Shown here: positions 12,741 to 21,884 of the stretch, in pieces | Layout: each line of letters begins with the position of its first letter | Numbering within the stretch: position 1 is the first letter of the stretch | DNA from: Pictodentalium vernedei | Lineage: Eukaryota > Mollusca > Scaphopoda > Dentaliida > Dentaliidae | Length of the DNA: 64,000 bases | Assembly: GCA_031216915.1 (NCBI GenBank) | Contig: CM062296.1 | Coordinates: forward strand, 791,384,823-791,448,822 | Direction of reading: 5' to 3' | Made by a program: the position numbers and the translations under genes | The notes under the pieces: generated by a model | Told to the model about the DNA's origin: nothing | The model's database searches: none | What the model saw: the letters and a program-made list of their open reading frames with translations, nothing else

Positions 12741-12854
12741 ATTTTCGAACGTGACATTGTTCTCCACATCTATAGCATATCTTGATATTCTTTGTGGTAT
12801 TAAATTAAATTTAAGTCATTTATTCCTTTTTTCTATATATAAGATAAAAAATAA

Positions 12855-13115
12855 TCAAAAGCCCTTAAAAGTCGTCCCATACGCCAACCTTTTGGCTCAT
12901 AATGAACATTGCGGACATGGTGGTGTAAGGGCCTTTGTTCGTTATGGCTGAGTCACTCTCTCATACCACATGATAAATATATAGAAAAAATAAATAAATA
13001 TAATAAAATCCCAAACTGCATTTTAGTAGTTGACAAGGTGTAATCAAGCATCCTCAAAGGTTGTCCTATGCGCCAACCTTTTAGCTGGTAACGAACATTG
13101 TTGACATGGTGGTGT
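12855..13115 (+). repeat. Short direct duplication
   Basis: The segment around 12870-12940 (GCGCCAACCTTTTGGCT-type, GAACATTG--GACATGGTGGTG) recurs at about 13060-13115. The units are diverged and non-coding. Confidence 0.6.
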
Positions 13116-13659
13116 ATGCCTTAGGCCTCATAATCTACAGACCCGAACAGCATGGGTGGGGATGTATTTCGCCCTTGAGTGCAAGAAGGCTTTGCAATGC
13201 TAAAACATTGCAAAGGCTTGTTGCACTCAAGGGAAAAATTTATCAGTTTCATTAACTTGGGTAAAATATCAGACATAAGGGGGGCACGGTGGCGTTGCTG
13301 TAGCCGGTTCTCGTCAGATCACCGAAGTTAAGCAACGTCGAGCCCGGTTAGTCCTCGGGTGAGTGACCGTTTGAGCGATCGATTCAGACTCCCACATTGT
13401 GTCCTTGGACAAGGCACTTAACCCCGATTGTCTACATGGGGGCATGATGACGCCGTGTACTTAGGCGTACAGTACGTCGAAGGAGCGCATGTCTTCAACC
13501 AATCTAACCCCGTCTGTGCTGCAGTGTGGAGTTACGATGTTGGGGAGCTGACAGCTGCTCGCCATTGCTCGGTGGTTCTCCCCGGGTACTTCCTCCCCCT
13601 GTAAAACTGGCATGGTCATGATTAGCCATTGTGCACAAGTATATGACCTTAAACACCAA

Positions 13660-13702
<43 letters not shown>

Positions 13703-13800
13703 ATATCAGACATAAACCATTTAATTTTTAGTTTTTGAAGTTTCCATTGGTTATAAAAATAGGGCACACGGTAGCCAAAGGGACAATGCGGCGGGGCTTG
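13116..13800 (+). repeat. Dispersed repeat containing a SINE insertion
   Basis: The flanks match 56028-56300: a segment with TAGGCCTCATAATCTACA, a GCAATGCTAAA-CATTGCAAAG hairpin, and a distal part reading GGTTATAAAAAT-G-GCA. The copy at 56 kb lacks the SINE and acts as an empty-site reference for the insertion at 13279-13696. Confidence 0.75.
13264..13711 (+). mobile_element. 5S rRNA-headed SINE, full length, tail type 1
   Basis: This is the cleanest 5S-headed copy. The head reads GGTTCTCGTCAGATCACCGA then AGTTAAGCAACGTCGAGCCC and GGTTAGTCCTCGGGTGAGTG, close to the first ~70 bases of animal 5S rRNA. The shared body follows (...GGGGAGCTGACAGCTGCTCG...CTCGGTGGTTCTCC...). The tail reads ...TATATGACCTTAAACACC plus (AATA)n to about 13696. 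The element occupies 13279-13696 and is flanked by a 15-bp duplication, AAATATCAGACATAA, at 13264-13278 and 13697-13711. Preserved head and duplication suggest a fairly recent insertion. Confidence 0.93.
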
Positions 13801-14089
13801 AGAAACAGATTTCTAGCTTTTTAGGGTTTAACCAAAATTTTTACAACTTAAAATGACTTATGATTTACATTAAAAACGAAAAGACAAAATCCACAAAAAG
13901 TACACAGCAGAAGGGTTTGTGTAAGTCCTAAATAAGACACAAATGAAATTTTAAGGCCATGGGATTAAAAAACTGAGCTGAGCCTAAACTCTTATACAAT
14001 GTACAAAGGATGAGCTAAACAGAAATACTTACAGCCAGTAACTAAGTTATTTTTAGCCCCAAAATTGAAAAAAAACGATAATCCATACC

Positions 14090-14337
14090 TACAGTACGGC
14101 CGCCGTGGACGGGTCACTTTCCACGAGGTGGGCATTATTTCCACATACGCAAGAATAGAGATTGCAAACACTAATTATAGGAATGGTCATCAAAAATTTA
14201 ATTAATGAAACACCGGGTACAACCTGGTGCTTCAATAATAAAAAAAAATTTTGATGATTTTTATTACCTGGCAAACGCATGCGTTCACATCACTGCCCAC
14301 GCGTGGATTACGACCAGTCCACCGCGCCTGTACTGTA
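14090..14337. mobile_element. Family B MITE (Tc1/mariner-like), copy 1
   Basis: A complete copy with TA duplications at both ends and inverted CAGTACGGCC/GGCC-type termini ending ACTG-TA. Its centre is the family hallmark hairpin (GAAACACCGGGTACAACCTG and partner). It has no coding capacity and depends on a Tc1-type transposase supplied elsewhere. It is inserted in unit 1 of the surrounding array. Confidence 0.85.
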
Positions 14338-14779
14338 AACTATAAAGGTTAACAGAAGTGATCATGGCCCAAAACAATATCTTAATCATTAAGTGACCTT
14401 CAATAGAACTTAAAACATCAGTGCTGACTTAAACGCTAATTCTGACAACTAAAAATTACTAAAATTTACTCAACCAAAAAGGCATTACCAGAAAAGTATA
14501 GACAGTATTAGCATTAAACAGTATTGGAATAGTCCTAAACAAAGGCATAACTGCAATATAAAAGCTTTGCATTCCTGGGTCTCAAAGTAACTGAACTAAC
14601 CATAAACTCACACAATGTATAAACAGTAGAGCTTACCAAAATTTGTTTCAACTAGAAACCAAGTCATTATGGGCAGAAAGGTGTTCAAAAAGTAGCCCCC
14701 GCCCCCCTCCCCCCCCCCCCAAAAAAAAACAACCCAAAACGAAACAAACAAACCATACGCACCTAGACTGTGAGGGTTA

Positions 14780-15120
14780 ATATAACAATAAAATGAGTAT
14801 GGGGGACTTTACGATTTATTAACGGCCCAAGAGAAACGAATAACAGCCCGAAGGTTTATTACTGCCCCGAGACGCTGTCTAGGGTCGTTAATATGCCAGA
14901 GGGCTGTTATTGAGTCATCAGAGGCCGTTAATAAACCGGGATGCCCAACAAAATCATGCTGTTACTATTATTATCATGACCGGAAGCGGGTGGCGGGCGT
15001 TAATGAATTTTGTTTTCATTAACGCTGGCCGTTTGTTCCTGGTTGCATGACTTCATGAAATACGGAGTTTTACCGCCCCGCTAAACGCCGTTAATATAGT
15101 AGAGAGCGTGCGCTAAAATG
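14780..15120. repeat. Family C-like segment
   Basis: It holds ATTAACGGCCC/GGGCTGTTATT inverted blocks, GCCCAACAAAATCATG and GGGCGTTAATG words, which resemble the family C copies at 52.0-52.7 and 56.9-58.9 kb. The limits are unclear. Confidence 0.45.
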
Positions 15121-15234
15121 GTAATAATAGAAGTGATCGTGGTCCCAAAACAACATTTTAATGCATTAACTGACCTACAGTGGAGGAGTTTCAGAAAAGT
15201 AGTATGTCTCGTATGTTTGGGGCCTCATTTGGAT

Positions 15235-15440
15235 GACCCCGGTGGATGACCCCGGAAGTGACGTCATGCCACGTGACGTAGTGGCGCCATGTTGTGTTGT
15301 CATGGTAACCCACGTGAGCGGCCATGTTGTGACGTCATCCCCATAGTGATACGTGGTGTGAGTGCGCATGCGCAGCACGTGTTGATAGAGTGATACGTGT
15401 TTCCGTCGTCCATTTTGTATACTGGACGCCGCCATCTTGG
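15235..15440 (-). promoter_or_regulatory. Promoter-like motif cluster, left arm
   Basis: Reading + coordinates: an ETS half-site joined to a CRE (CCGGAAGTGACGTCA, 15252-15266), a CACGTG E-box at 15269-15274 and another at 15311-15316, a second TGACGTCA (15330-15337), a palindromic NRF1-type TGCGCATGCGCA (15363-15374), and a YY1-type CCAAGATGGCGGC on the minus strand (15428-15440). This combination is typical of CpG-rich housekeeping promoters. The YY1 orientation implies transcription outwards, to the left. Function is inferred only. Confidence 0.5.
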
Positions 15441-16984
15441 TTTCTATGGTAGCACGTGATTGCTATGTTACCAATGGCTTCTAACAAGACAGGAGTATGT
15501 TCCTTTGTAGAAGAGTAAATCTGATTACCACAAACAACCCGACAATCCCTCCAAATCACCAAAATCCACCCCAAATCACCGAATTGACTTTATTTGATAT
15601 GGATTTCCCATGTTATTGGTTTTATTGACTTAGCACGTAGTGCCATAATACTAAGGGGGTATAAGGGGTGCGTTCGATTGAACAGGAGTAATGTTCTGGC
15701 TTTGAATTCGCCCAGATTCCCTTTTTGGATCCCTATCCCATGACATTGTTCCCATTAAAAGACACGTTCCTTTGGTCATTACCCAGAATTCTCTGCTTCT
15801 ATCTATATATGCAATACTTTTCGTCTATCTGGCCTGGTTTCTTTGTTTTAGAGTATACTCCAATAGCGTAGAAGAGCCTATTAACTGGAACAGCTTTGCT
15901 TATTATTACTATATTTAGCTATTCTAGTCTATTCTTGTTAGCTCTGACCCTATTCCAAGTACTCTTGTTGTTTCATTTATCTAGATCATTTATATAAATT
16001 ATAACTAACCAATCAGATTGCTTGATTTCCCATAACCTGTATGCAGAGTTATCTCCCTTCTGTACAACAAAAGCCAATATCATTCCCAAAGCCAATATCA
16101 TTCCCAAAGCCAATAAGCTATCGAGCAGTTACTGATAAGTCATTGCTCGAACGACTCGAAGCTCATCGAGCAAATGAGCCTTAGAGCAATTGCTCGATCG
16201 AGTGACTCGGCATATTGCTCGAATGACTCGAAGTCCGTCGAGCAAATGAGCTATAGAGTAATTGCTCGTTCGAGTGACTCCTCGAACGACTCTTTGACTC
16301 ATTTCAGTATTTGAGGATACCTATGGCCCGGCATTGTATTATTTGAGGATACCTATCGAGGATACCTTTTATAGGATACTTATCTGAGGATAATATTACC
16401 TATATCACAAGGCATACCTATCCCAAATATCCCTTATAAGCTAAAAAGCAAGAGAGTAATTGCTCCATGAGCAATTGCTCGATCGACTCAAAGCTCATCG
16501 AGCAAATGAGCCTAAGAGCAATTGCTCGATCGAGTGACTCGGTGTATTGCTCAAACGACTCGAAGCTCATCGAGCAAATGAGCTATCGAGTAATTGCTCG
16601 TTCGAGTGACTCCTCGAACGACTCTTAGACTCATTTCAGAAAAAGGGGTGCCGAAGGCCATATGTTTTCCAAAAAGGGGTGCCGAAATTGGGGTGCCTTC
16701 TGGAGAATCCCTTTTTGTCAAATGAGCTATTGAGTAATTGCTTGATCGAGTGACTTGACATGCTGCTCGAACGACTCGAATCCCATCGAGCAAATGAGCT
16801 AACGAGCAATTGCTCATTCGAGTGACTCCTCGAACTACTCTTAGACTCATTTCAGAAAAAGGGATTCCATAGCCATAGCCGTTTTCGAAAAAGGGATTCT
16901 TAAAAAGGGATTCTGTAAAAAGGGATTCCTATTCGAGTCCGTAAAATTTGGATTCCGTGTTTTAAGATCGACACTCGAGGGTAT

Positions 16985-17630
16985 GGACAGGGATTGATAA
17001 CAACTAATTCAACAAGGACTACAAGACTCTGAACAATTGAGCTAACGACGACCAGTCTCTACAAAACAAGGAAGTAAACATAACAAAGTGAAAGAATGTC
17101 AAACTAGTCAGATTGATCGAACTAGTTGGACAGACTGAACAGATCTGAATTATGAACAGATTCAAGACACCTGTTCGAATGAAGTCGTAGTGAACAAAGA
17201 TCCAATACAATCAAGATGGATGGGAACAGAACAAAGTGAACAAAGATCCAATGAAGTTATCGAAGTGAATTGACCATAACAAAGGTTTCAACTGAATGAA
17301 CTATAACCCTTAAGTATAACCCAATGTTAACCCCCCTTAAATTGAACAAACCTGAATGAACCGTTTGAACTGAACAAAGTTTTCAACTGAATGAACTTTA
17401 TGTAATTAAAACCCCTTTGAAGTCCAGAAAGTTTTTAACTATAACCTAAATGAAGGTATTAACACCTTTGAATTGAATGAAGTATAACCCCTAACTATAT
17501 CCCAATGTTAACACCTTTGAACTGAACAAAGTTTAACTTAATAAATTTTAAACTTAATGAATTTTTGAACTATAATCCCAATGAAGGTATTATCACCCAG
17601 TGAACTGAATTCTTCTAATAGGGAAGGGGA
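16985..17630. other. Spacer (loop) of the fold-back element
   Basis: Non-coding spacer with irregular repeats of CTGAATGAA-, TAACCC--AA-TATAACC and AATGTTAACACC words, many about 40-60 bp apart. No open frame above 63 codons, and none that looks like a transposase. Confidence 0.7.
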
Positions 17631-19191
17631 ATACCCTCGAGTGTCGATGTTAAAACACGGAATCCAAATTTTACGGACTCGAATAGGAATCCCATTTTAC
17701 AGAATCCTTTTTTAAGAATCCCTTTTTCGAAAACGGCTATGGCTATGGAATCCCTTTTTCTGAAATGAGTCTAAGAGTCGTTCGAGGAGTCACCCGAACG
17801 AGCAATTGCTCGCTAGCTCATTTGCTCGATGGGATTCGAGTCGTTCGAGCAGCATGTCGAGTCACTCGATCGAGCAATTACTCGATAGCTCATTTGACAA
17901 AAAAGGGATTCTCCAGAAGACACCCCAATTTTGGCACCCCTTTTTGGAAAACATATGACCTTCGGCACCCCTTTTTTCTGAAATGAGTCTAAGAGTCGTT
18001 CGAGGAGACACTCGAACGAGCAATTACTCGATAGCTCATTTGCTTGATGAGCTTCGAGTCGTTCGTGCAATATACCGAGTCACTCGATCGAGCAATTGCT
18101 CTTAGGCTCATTTGCTTGATGAGCTTCGAGTCGATCAAGCAATTGCTCATGGAGCAATTACTCTCTTGCTCTTTAGCTTATAAGGGATATTTGGGATAGG
18201 TATGCCTTGTGATATAGGTAATAGTATCCTCAGATAAGTATCCTATAAAAGGTATCCTTGATAGGTATCCTCAAATAATACAATGCCGGGCCATAGGTAT
18301 CCTTAAATACTGAAATGAGTCGAAGAGTCGTTCGAGGAGTCATTCGAACGCGCAATTACTCGATAGCTCATTTGCTCGACGGACTTCGAGTCATTCGAGC
18401 AATATGCCGAGTCACTCGATCGAGCAATTGCTCTAAGGCTCATTTGCTCGATGAGCTTCGAGTCGTTCGAGCAATGACTTATCAGTAACTGCTCGATAGC
18501 TTATTGGCTTTGGGAATGATATTGGCTTTGGGAATGATATTGGCTTTTGTTGTACAGAAGGGAGATGACTCTGCATACAGGTTATGGGAAATCAAGCAAT
18601 CTGATTGGTTAGTTATAATTTATATAAATGATCTAGATAAATGAAACAACAAGAGTACTTGGAGTAGGGTCAGAGCTAACAAGAATAGACTCGAATAGCT
18701 AAATATAGTAATAATAAGCAAAGCTGTTCCAGTTAATAGGCTCTTCTGCGCTATTGGAGTATACTCTAAAACAAAGAATTCGGGCCAGATAGACGAAAAG
18801 TATTGCATATATAGATAGAAGCAGAGAATTCTGGGTAATGACCAAAGGAACGTGCCTTTTAATGGGAACAACGTCATGGGATAGGGATCCAAAAAGGGAA
18901 CCTGGGCGAATTCAAAGCCAGAACATTACTCCTGTTCAATCGAACGCACCTCTTATACCCCCTTAGTATTATGGCACTACGTGCTAAGTCAATAAAACCA
19001 ATAACATGGGAAATCCATATCAAATAAAGTCAATTTCGGTGATTTTGGGTGGATTTTGATGATTTGGAAGGATTGTCGGGTTGTTTGTGGTAATCAGATT
19101 TACTCTTCTACAAAGGAACACACCCCCGAACATACCCCTGTCTCTTGTTAGAAGCCATTGGTAACATAGCAATCACGTGCTACCATAGAAA

Positions 19192-19395
19192 CCAAGATGG
19201 CGACCTCCAGTATACAAAATAGACGACGGAAACACGTATCACCCTATCAACACGCGCTGCGCATGCGCACTCACACCACGTATCACTATGGGGATGACAT
19301 CACAACATGGCCGCTCACGCGGGTTACCATGACAACACAACATGGCGCCACTACGTCACGTGACATGACGTCACTTCCGGGGTCATCCACCGGGA
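19192..19395 (+). promoter_or_regulatory. Promoter-like motif cluster, right arm
   Basis: Mirror image of the left cluster: CCAAGATGGCGAC (YY1-type, one side altered), TGCGCATGCGCA at about 19258-19269 and TGACGTCACTTCCGG at 19366-19380. The inner CRE has decayed to TGACATCA. The YY1 orientation again points outwards, to the right. Confidence 0.48.
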
Positions 19396-19434
19396 TCATC
19401 CAAATGAGGCCCCAAACATACGAGACATACTACT

Positions 19435-19735
19435 CAGAAACAATGCTGACTTTTTCAAAACACATTTCTAACAACTGAATATGTCTAAGATTACCCTGAA
19501 AAAAATCACGCAAAATATAGACAGTATAAGGGTTAAACGGTATTGGAATAGGTCTAAACCACACAATAACACACAAGTGCAATAGAGAAATTTGGAGGCA
19601 TGGGATTCAAAGTAACCGAGCTAAGCATAAAATCTTACAAAATATACTATAGCTGAGCTAAATATGAATTCTTACGACTAGAAATTAAGTCATTTGTGGC
19701 ATAAAAATACTAAAAAAATTAGCAAAAACCACCAA
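19435..19735 (+). repeat. Remainder of tandem-array unit 3
   Basis: It continues unit 3 beyond the fold-back element: CAATGCTGAC, ATAGACAGTATAAG, GTATTGGAATAGGTCTAAAC and AAGTCATTTGTGGC align in order with units 1 and 2. Confidence 0.7.
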
Positions 19736-19739
19736 CACC

Positions 19740-19975
19740 TTCAACACAGAGGTTAATAGGAGTGATAACGGTCCTATACGGACAGCGCACAAAAATCGCC
19801 ATTCAAATGTTATTATCTTTTCATTTTTTGTCTCAAAACGTAGCTTGTAACTCCACATTCCAATGAGGGACCATAAGCCATATTTTTGAGACAAAAAATG
19901 AAAATGTTTACTCATTTAAATTTTTTTTTTTGAGTGTCGTCTGCTGTTCTCGTTGAGTAATGGGTTTAACCCTTG
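19740..19975. mobile_element. Family A MITE, old copy
   Basis: A degenerate copy recognised by CAAAAATCGCCATTCAA, TTTTCATTTTTTGTCTCAAAA, its inverted partner TTTTTGAGACAAAAAATGAAAA and GTGTCGTCTGCT. The palindromic core has lost most of its symmetry. Confidence 0.7.
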
Positions 19976-20469
19976 TGCGTTGTGTCGTTGATTGATTGTT
20001 ATTGCCATCTCTGGCCACCTTTTTTCCAATTCTGCGCATGTCTCTTTATCCCCCATAGGTTATCGATATTAAGAATTCACCGCTAAGGGCAGCTACCTAT
20101 GTCGACAGGTATTTTGGTGGAAAAATGGCTTGACGATTTTTTTTGATGGAAAATATTTACGCTCAGGCAGGTGCTGATTTATGAGTTATGTACGATTTTG
20201 ATAGTAATAAACGATATCTGTTTTGTTGGAAAGTTAATTTCATGAATAATAAATAAATATTTTTAGAAATAAAATCGATGGGAAACTAATTTGTGCGCTA
20301 AAACTACTTAGTTTCAATAATTTAGCATTAAATTTGTTCGACGCAGTTGATGCTTTTTTCTGGACATCAAAGGCGTAACTTTTGGTGATGATAATATGAC
20401 GTATCGGTTATAAATTTTTTAGTATTTTCGAAGCCACATTGTAGTTGAACGATACGGTGAAATGCTGTG

Positions 20470-21130
20470 TTAGCAACACTGAAAAGGGTGCAGCCAAATG
20501 GCCAACCCCTCCGTTCTGTGCTTGGACAGTTACCACGTGAGATTGAAACCGATGTTTTTAAACCCACCCTCATATATCTGAAGCATTAACCCTCTGCACT
20601 CTGATGTCAACATGGAGTAGTTTTCAGCAGCAAATTTTTCCCACAATGCAACTGAGAATTTAATAAATTATATCTTGTTTGACAGAGCTCATTGAGCTCT
20701 GTCAAACAAGATATATTTTGTTAAATTTCTCATTCTATGTTGATAAAATGGAGTCAGTGATAGACATTTTGAAATACTACTAGAGTGCTGGGAGTTAAGT
20801 AACATTTGATACGCGATGTTATCTCTTCCCCACAGAGGAAACGATTTTGAAGCATATTCGTACGTTTTGCGTGTTGGCTCGTGCATCTGTCCTTTCTTCC
20901 ACATCTCCAGCTGTCTCACATTTGCCCCTCCCCCACCCCCTTTCTGTGCTTGAACATTTGACATGAGAGATTGATACCGATTTTCAACTACCCATCCTTA
21001 AAATATCTGAAACCATAAGTAACATTTGATATGCGGGTTTTACGCGGATTTTATCCCTCCACCCACACTGGAAACAATGTTTGATCGTGCATCTATCCGT
21101 TCTTCTACTCCTCCAGCTCTCTCACATTTG
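20470..21130 (+). repeat. Two-unit direct repeat interrupted by a MITE
   Basis: The units share TTCTGTGCTTG-ACA-TT-, GAGATTGA-ACCGAT, AGTAACATTTGATA-GCG and CTCC(A)GCT-TCTCACATTTG. The first unit is split by the MITE at 20586-20798 exactly at a TTAA. Confidence 0.65.
20586..20798. mobile_element. TTAA-flanked MITE with palindromic core
   Basis: TTAA lies at both edges (20586-20589 and 20795-20798). Inverted ends are CCCTCTGCACTCT and AGAGTGCTGGGAG. The centre is a 40-bp palindrome built on TTGTTTGACAGAGCTC. The direct repeat in the host supports the insertion point. TTAA plus CCC-like ends suggests piggyBac or Kolobok mobilisation. A solo copy of the palindrome is at 24793-24840. Confidence 0.75.
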
Positions 21131-21529
21131 TTTATAAAATAACTTGAGTAACTGTTATTTGATTTGAAGAATGTTCGATAACCTGTTTCACAATTGCAAT
21201 GTCCCGACAATTTTCGAAAACCGTCTTCACCCATTATTGTCCTTCATTCATGCTTATGTTCATAGCATTAATTGCCCTACACTCGGCGATGTGGCCAGGC
21301 TGCATGGAGTGTGGGGATGAGGGTGATGGTGGACAAAACAATTTTCTGCTGTCAGTATAAAAGTATTTTTCTTCCACTTCATTTTACCTCGTGCTGGATT
21401 GTGAATCCCCCTGCTCCGGGTGAAGGTTTGGGAGGTCTTCCCTCGGAAAAATATTCAACTGTTCATACCAATTAGAGCACCCAGGGGATTTTTTTAAGAC
21501 CTAAGCACCCAGAAACGGAGGTCATACAG

Positions 21530-21570
21530 TTGAAACTAGAAGCCCTATCACAAGTAGCGCAGAAAATGCT
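21530..21570 (+). repeat. Possible solo end of family D MITE
   Basis: ACAGTTGAAACTAGAAGCCC resembles the family D end (ACAGTTAAAACTAGAAGTCC, see 51439-51755). No partner end was found. Confidence 0.35.
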
Positions 21571-21817
21571 CGTTATTTAACGCTCCATTTATTGCAGAAG
21601 AGTGAAGTAGTCTGAGATACACAAGAGCATTTGCGCTGTGGAATGCAAAATGTAATGCGCTATTAGCGAGGTCGGTAGCGAAATCACTGAACCGATCAAA
21701 TAGAAAGAAAATATTGAAATTACAGTATGTGGAGGGTGGATTACTACTAAATCGTTGTGGTGTAGAATTTTCACTGAGTAATTATTTACAATTTCTGGGG
21801 ATAAAACACATGTAGCA

Positions 21818-21884
21818 CTTGCAAACTTCCAGCATATGGACCACTGGGTTGAACCCGGTGGTCCATGTGATGAAAGTTTGCAAG
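21818..21884. repeat. Perfect-armed hairpin
   Basis: ACTTGCAAACTT and its complement enclose TGGACCACTGGGTTGAACCC with its mirror. It looks like the core of a small MITE. Outer ends were not defined. Confidence 0.6.

Larger units (their letters stand above)
13800..15197 (+). repeat. Tandem array, units 1-2 and part of 3
   Basis: Units of roughly 420 bp (without insertions) share AGAAGTGATC-TGG-CC-AAAAC, ACAGTATTGGAATAG-CCTAAAC and ACTAG(A)AA--AAGTCATT. Unit 3 is split by the fold-back element and resumes at 19435-19740. Each unit has been hit by a different transposon. Confidence 0.75.
15198..19434. mobile_element. 4.24-kb fold-back element with 1.8-kb arms
   Basis: The left arm 15198-16984 and right arm 17631-19434 are near-identical inverted copies around a 646-bp spacer. 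Termini are AGTAGTATGTCTCG and its complement. The 6-bp direct duplication CAGAAA lies immediately outside (15192-15197 and 19435-19440). The repaired site agrees with the homologous position in unit 2 of the host array, which supports a discrete insertion. The outer ~250 bp of each arm carry promoter-type motifs. The inner arms are iterated CTCGA-CGACTCGA/CTCATTTGCTCGA words and GGGATTC/GGGGTGCC blocks. No transposase is encoded, so it is non-autonomous. The superfamily is unassigned; a 6-bp duplication excludes Tc1, piggyBac and typical hAT. Confidence 0.88.

Noticed and set aside
13279-13400. A 5S rRNA gene.
   Set aside because: Only about the first 70 bases of 5S are present, and they lead into a SINE body with target duplications. 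The same holds for the copies at 4.2 and 26.5 kb.
13670-13700. CRISPR-like or satellite array.
   Set aside because: It is the (AATA)n tail of a SINE. No array with unique spacers occurs anywhere in the window, and the genome is eukaryotic.
16551-17986. Two similar ORFs (MSLRVVRGVTR...) as duplicated genes.
   Set aside because: They are translations of the iterated CTCGA-CGACTCGA words in opposite arms of the fold-back element.
15175-19478. An 80-codon ORF starting at the YY1-type ATG is open in both arms of the fold-back element and could be a conserved small protein.
   Set aside because: Comparing the arms by eye, I counted nine base differences over the frame, and all change the amino acid; none is synonymous. 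That is not what purifying selection on a protein gives. The frame follows from the motif-rich, stop-poor DNA.
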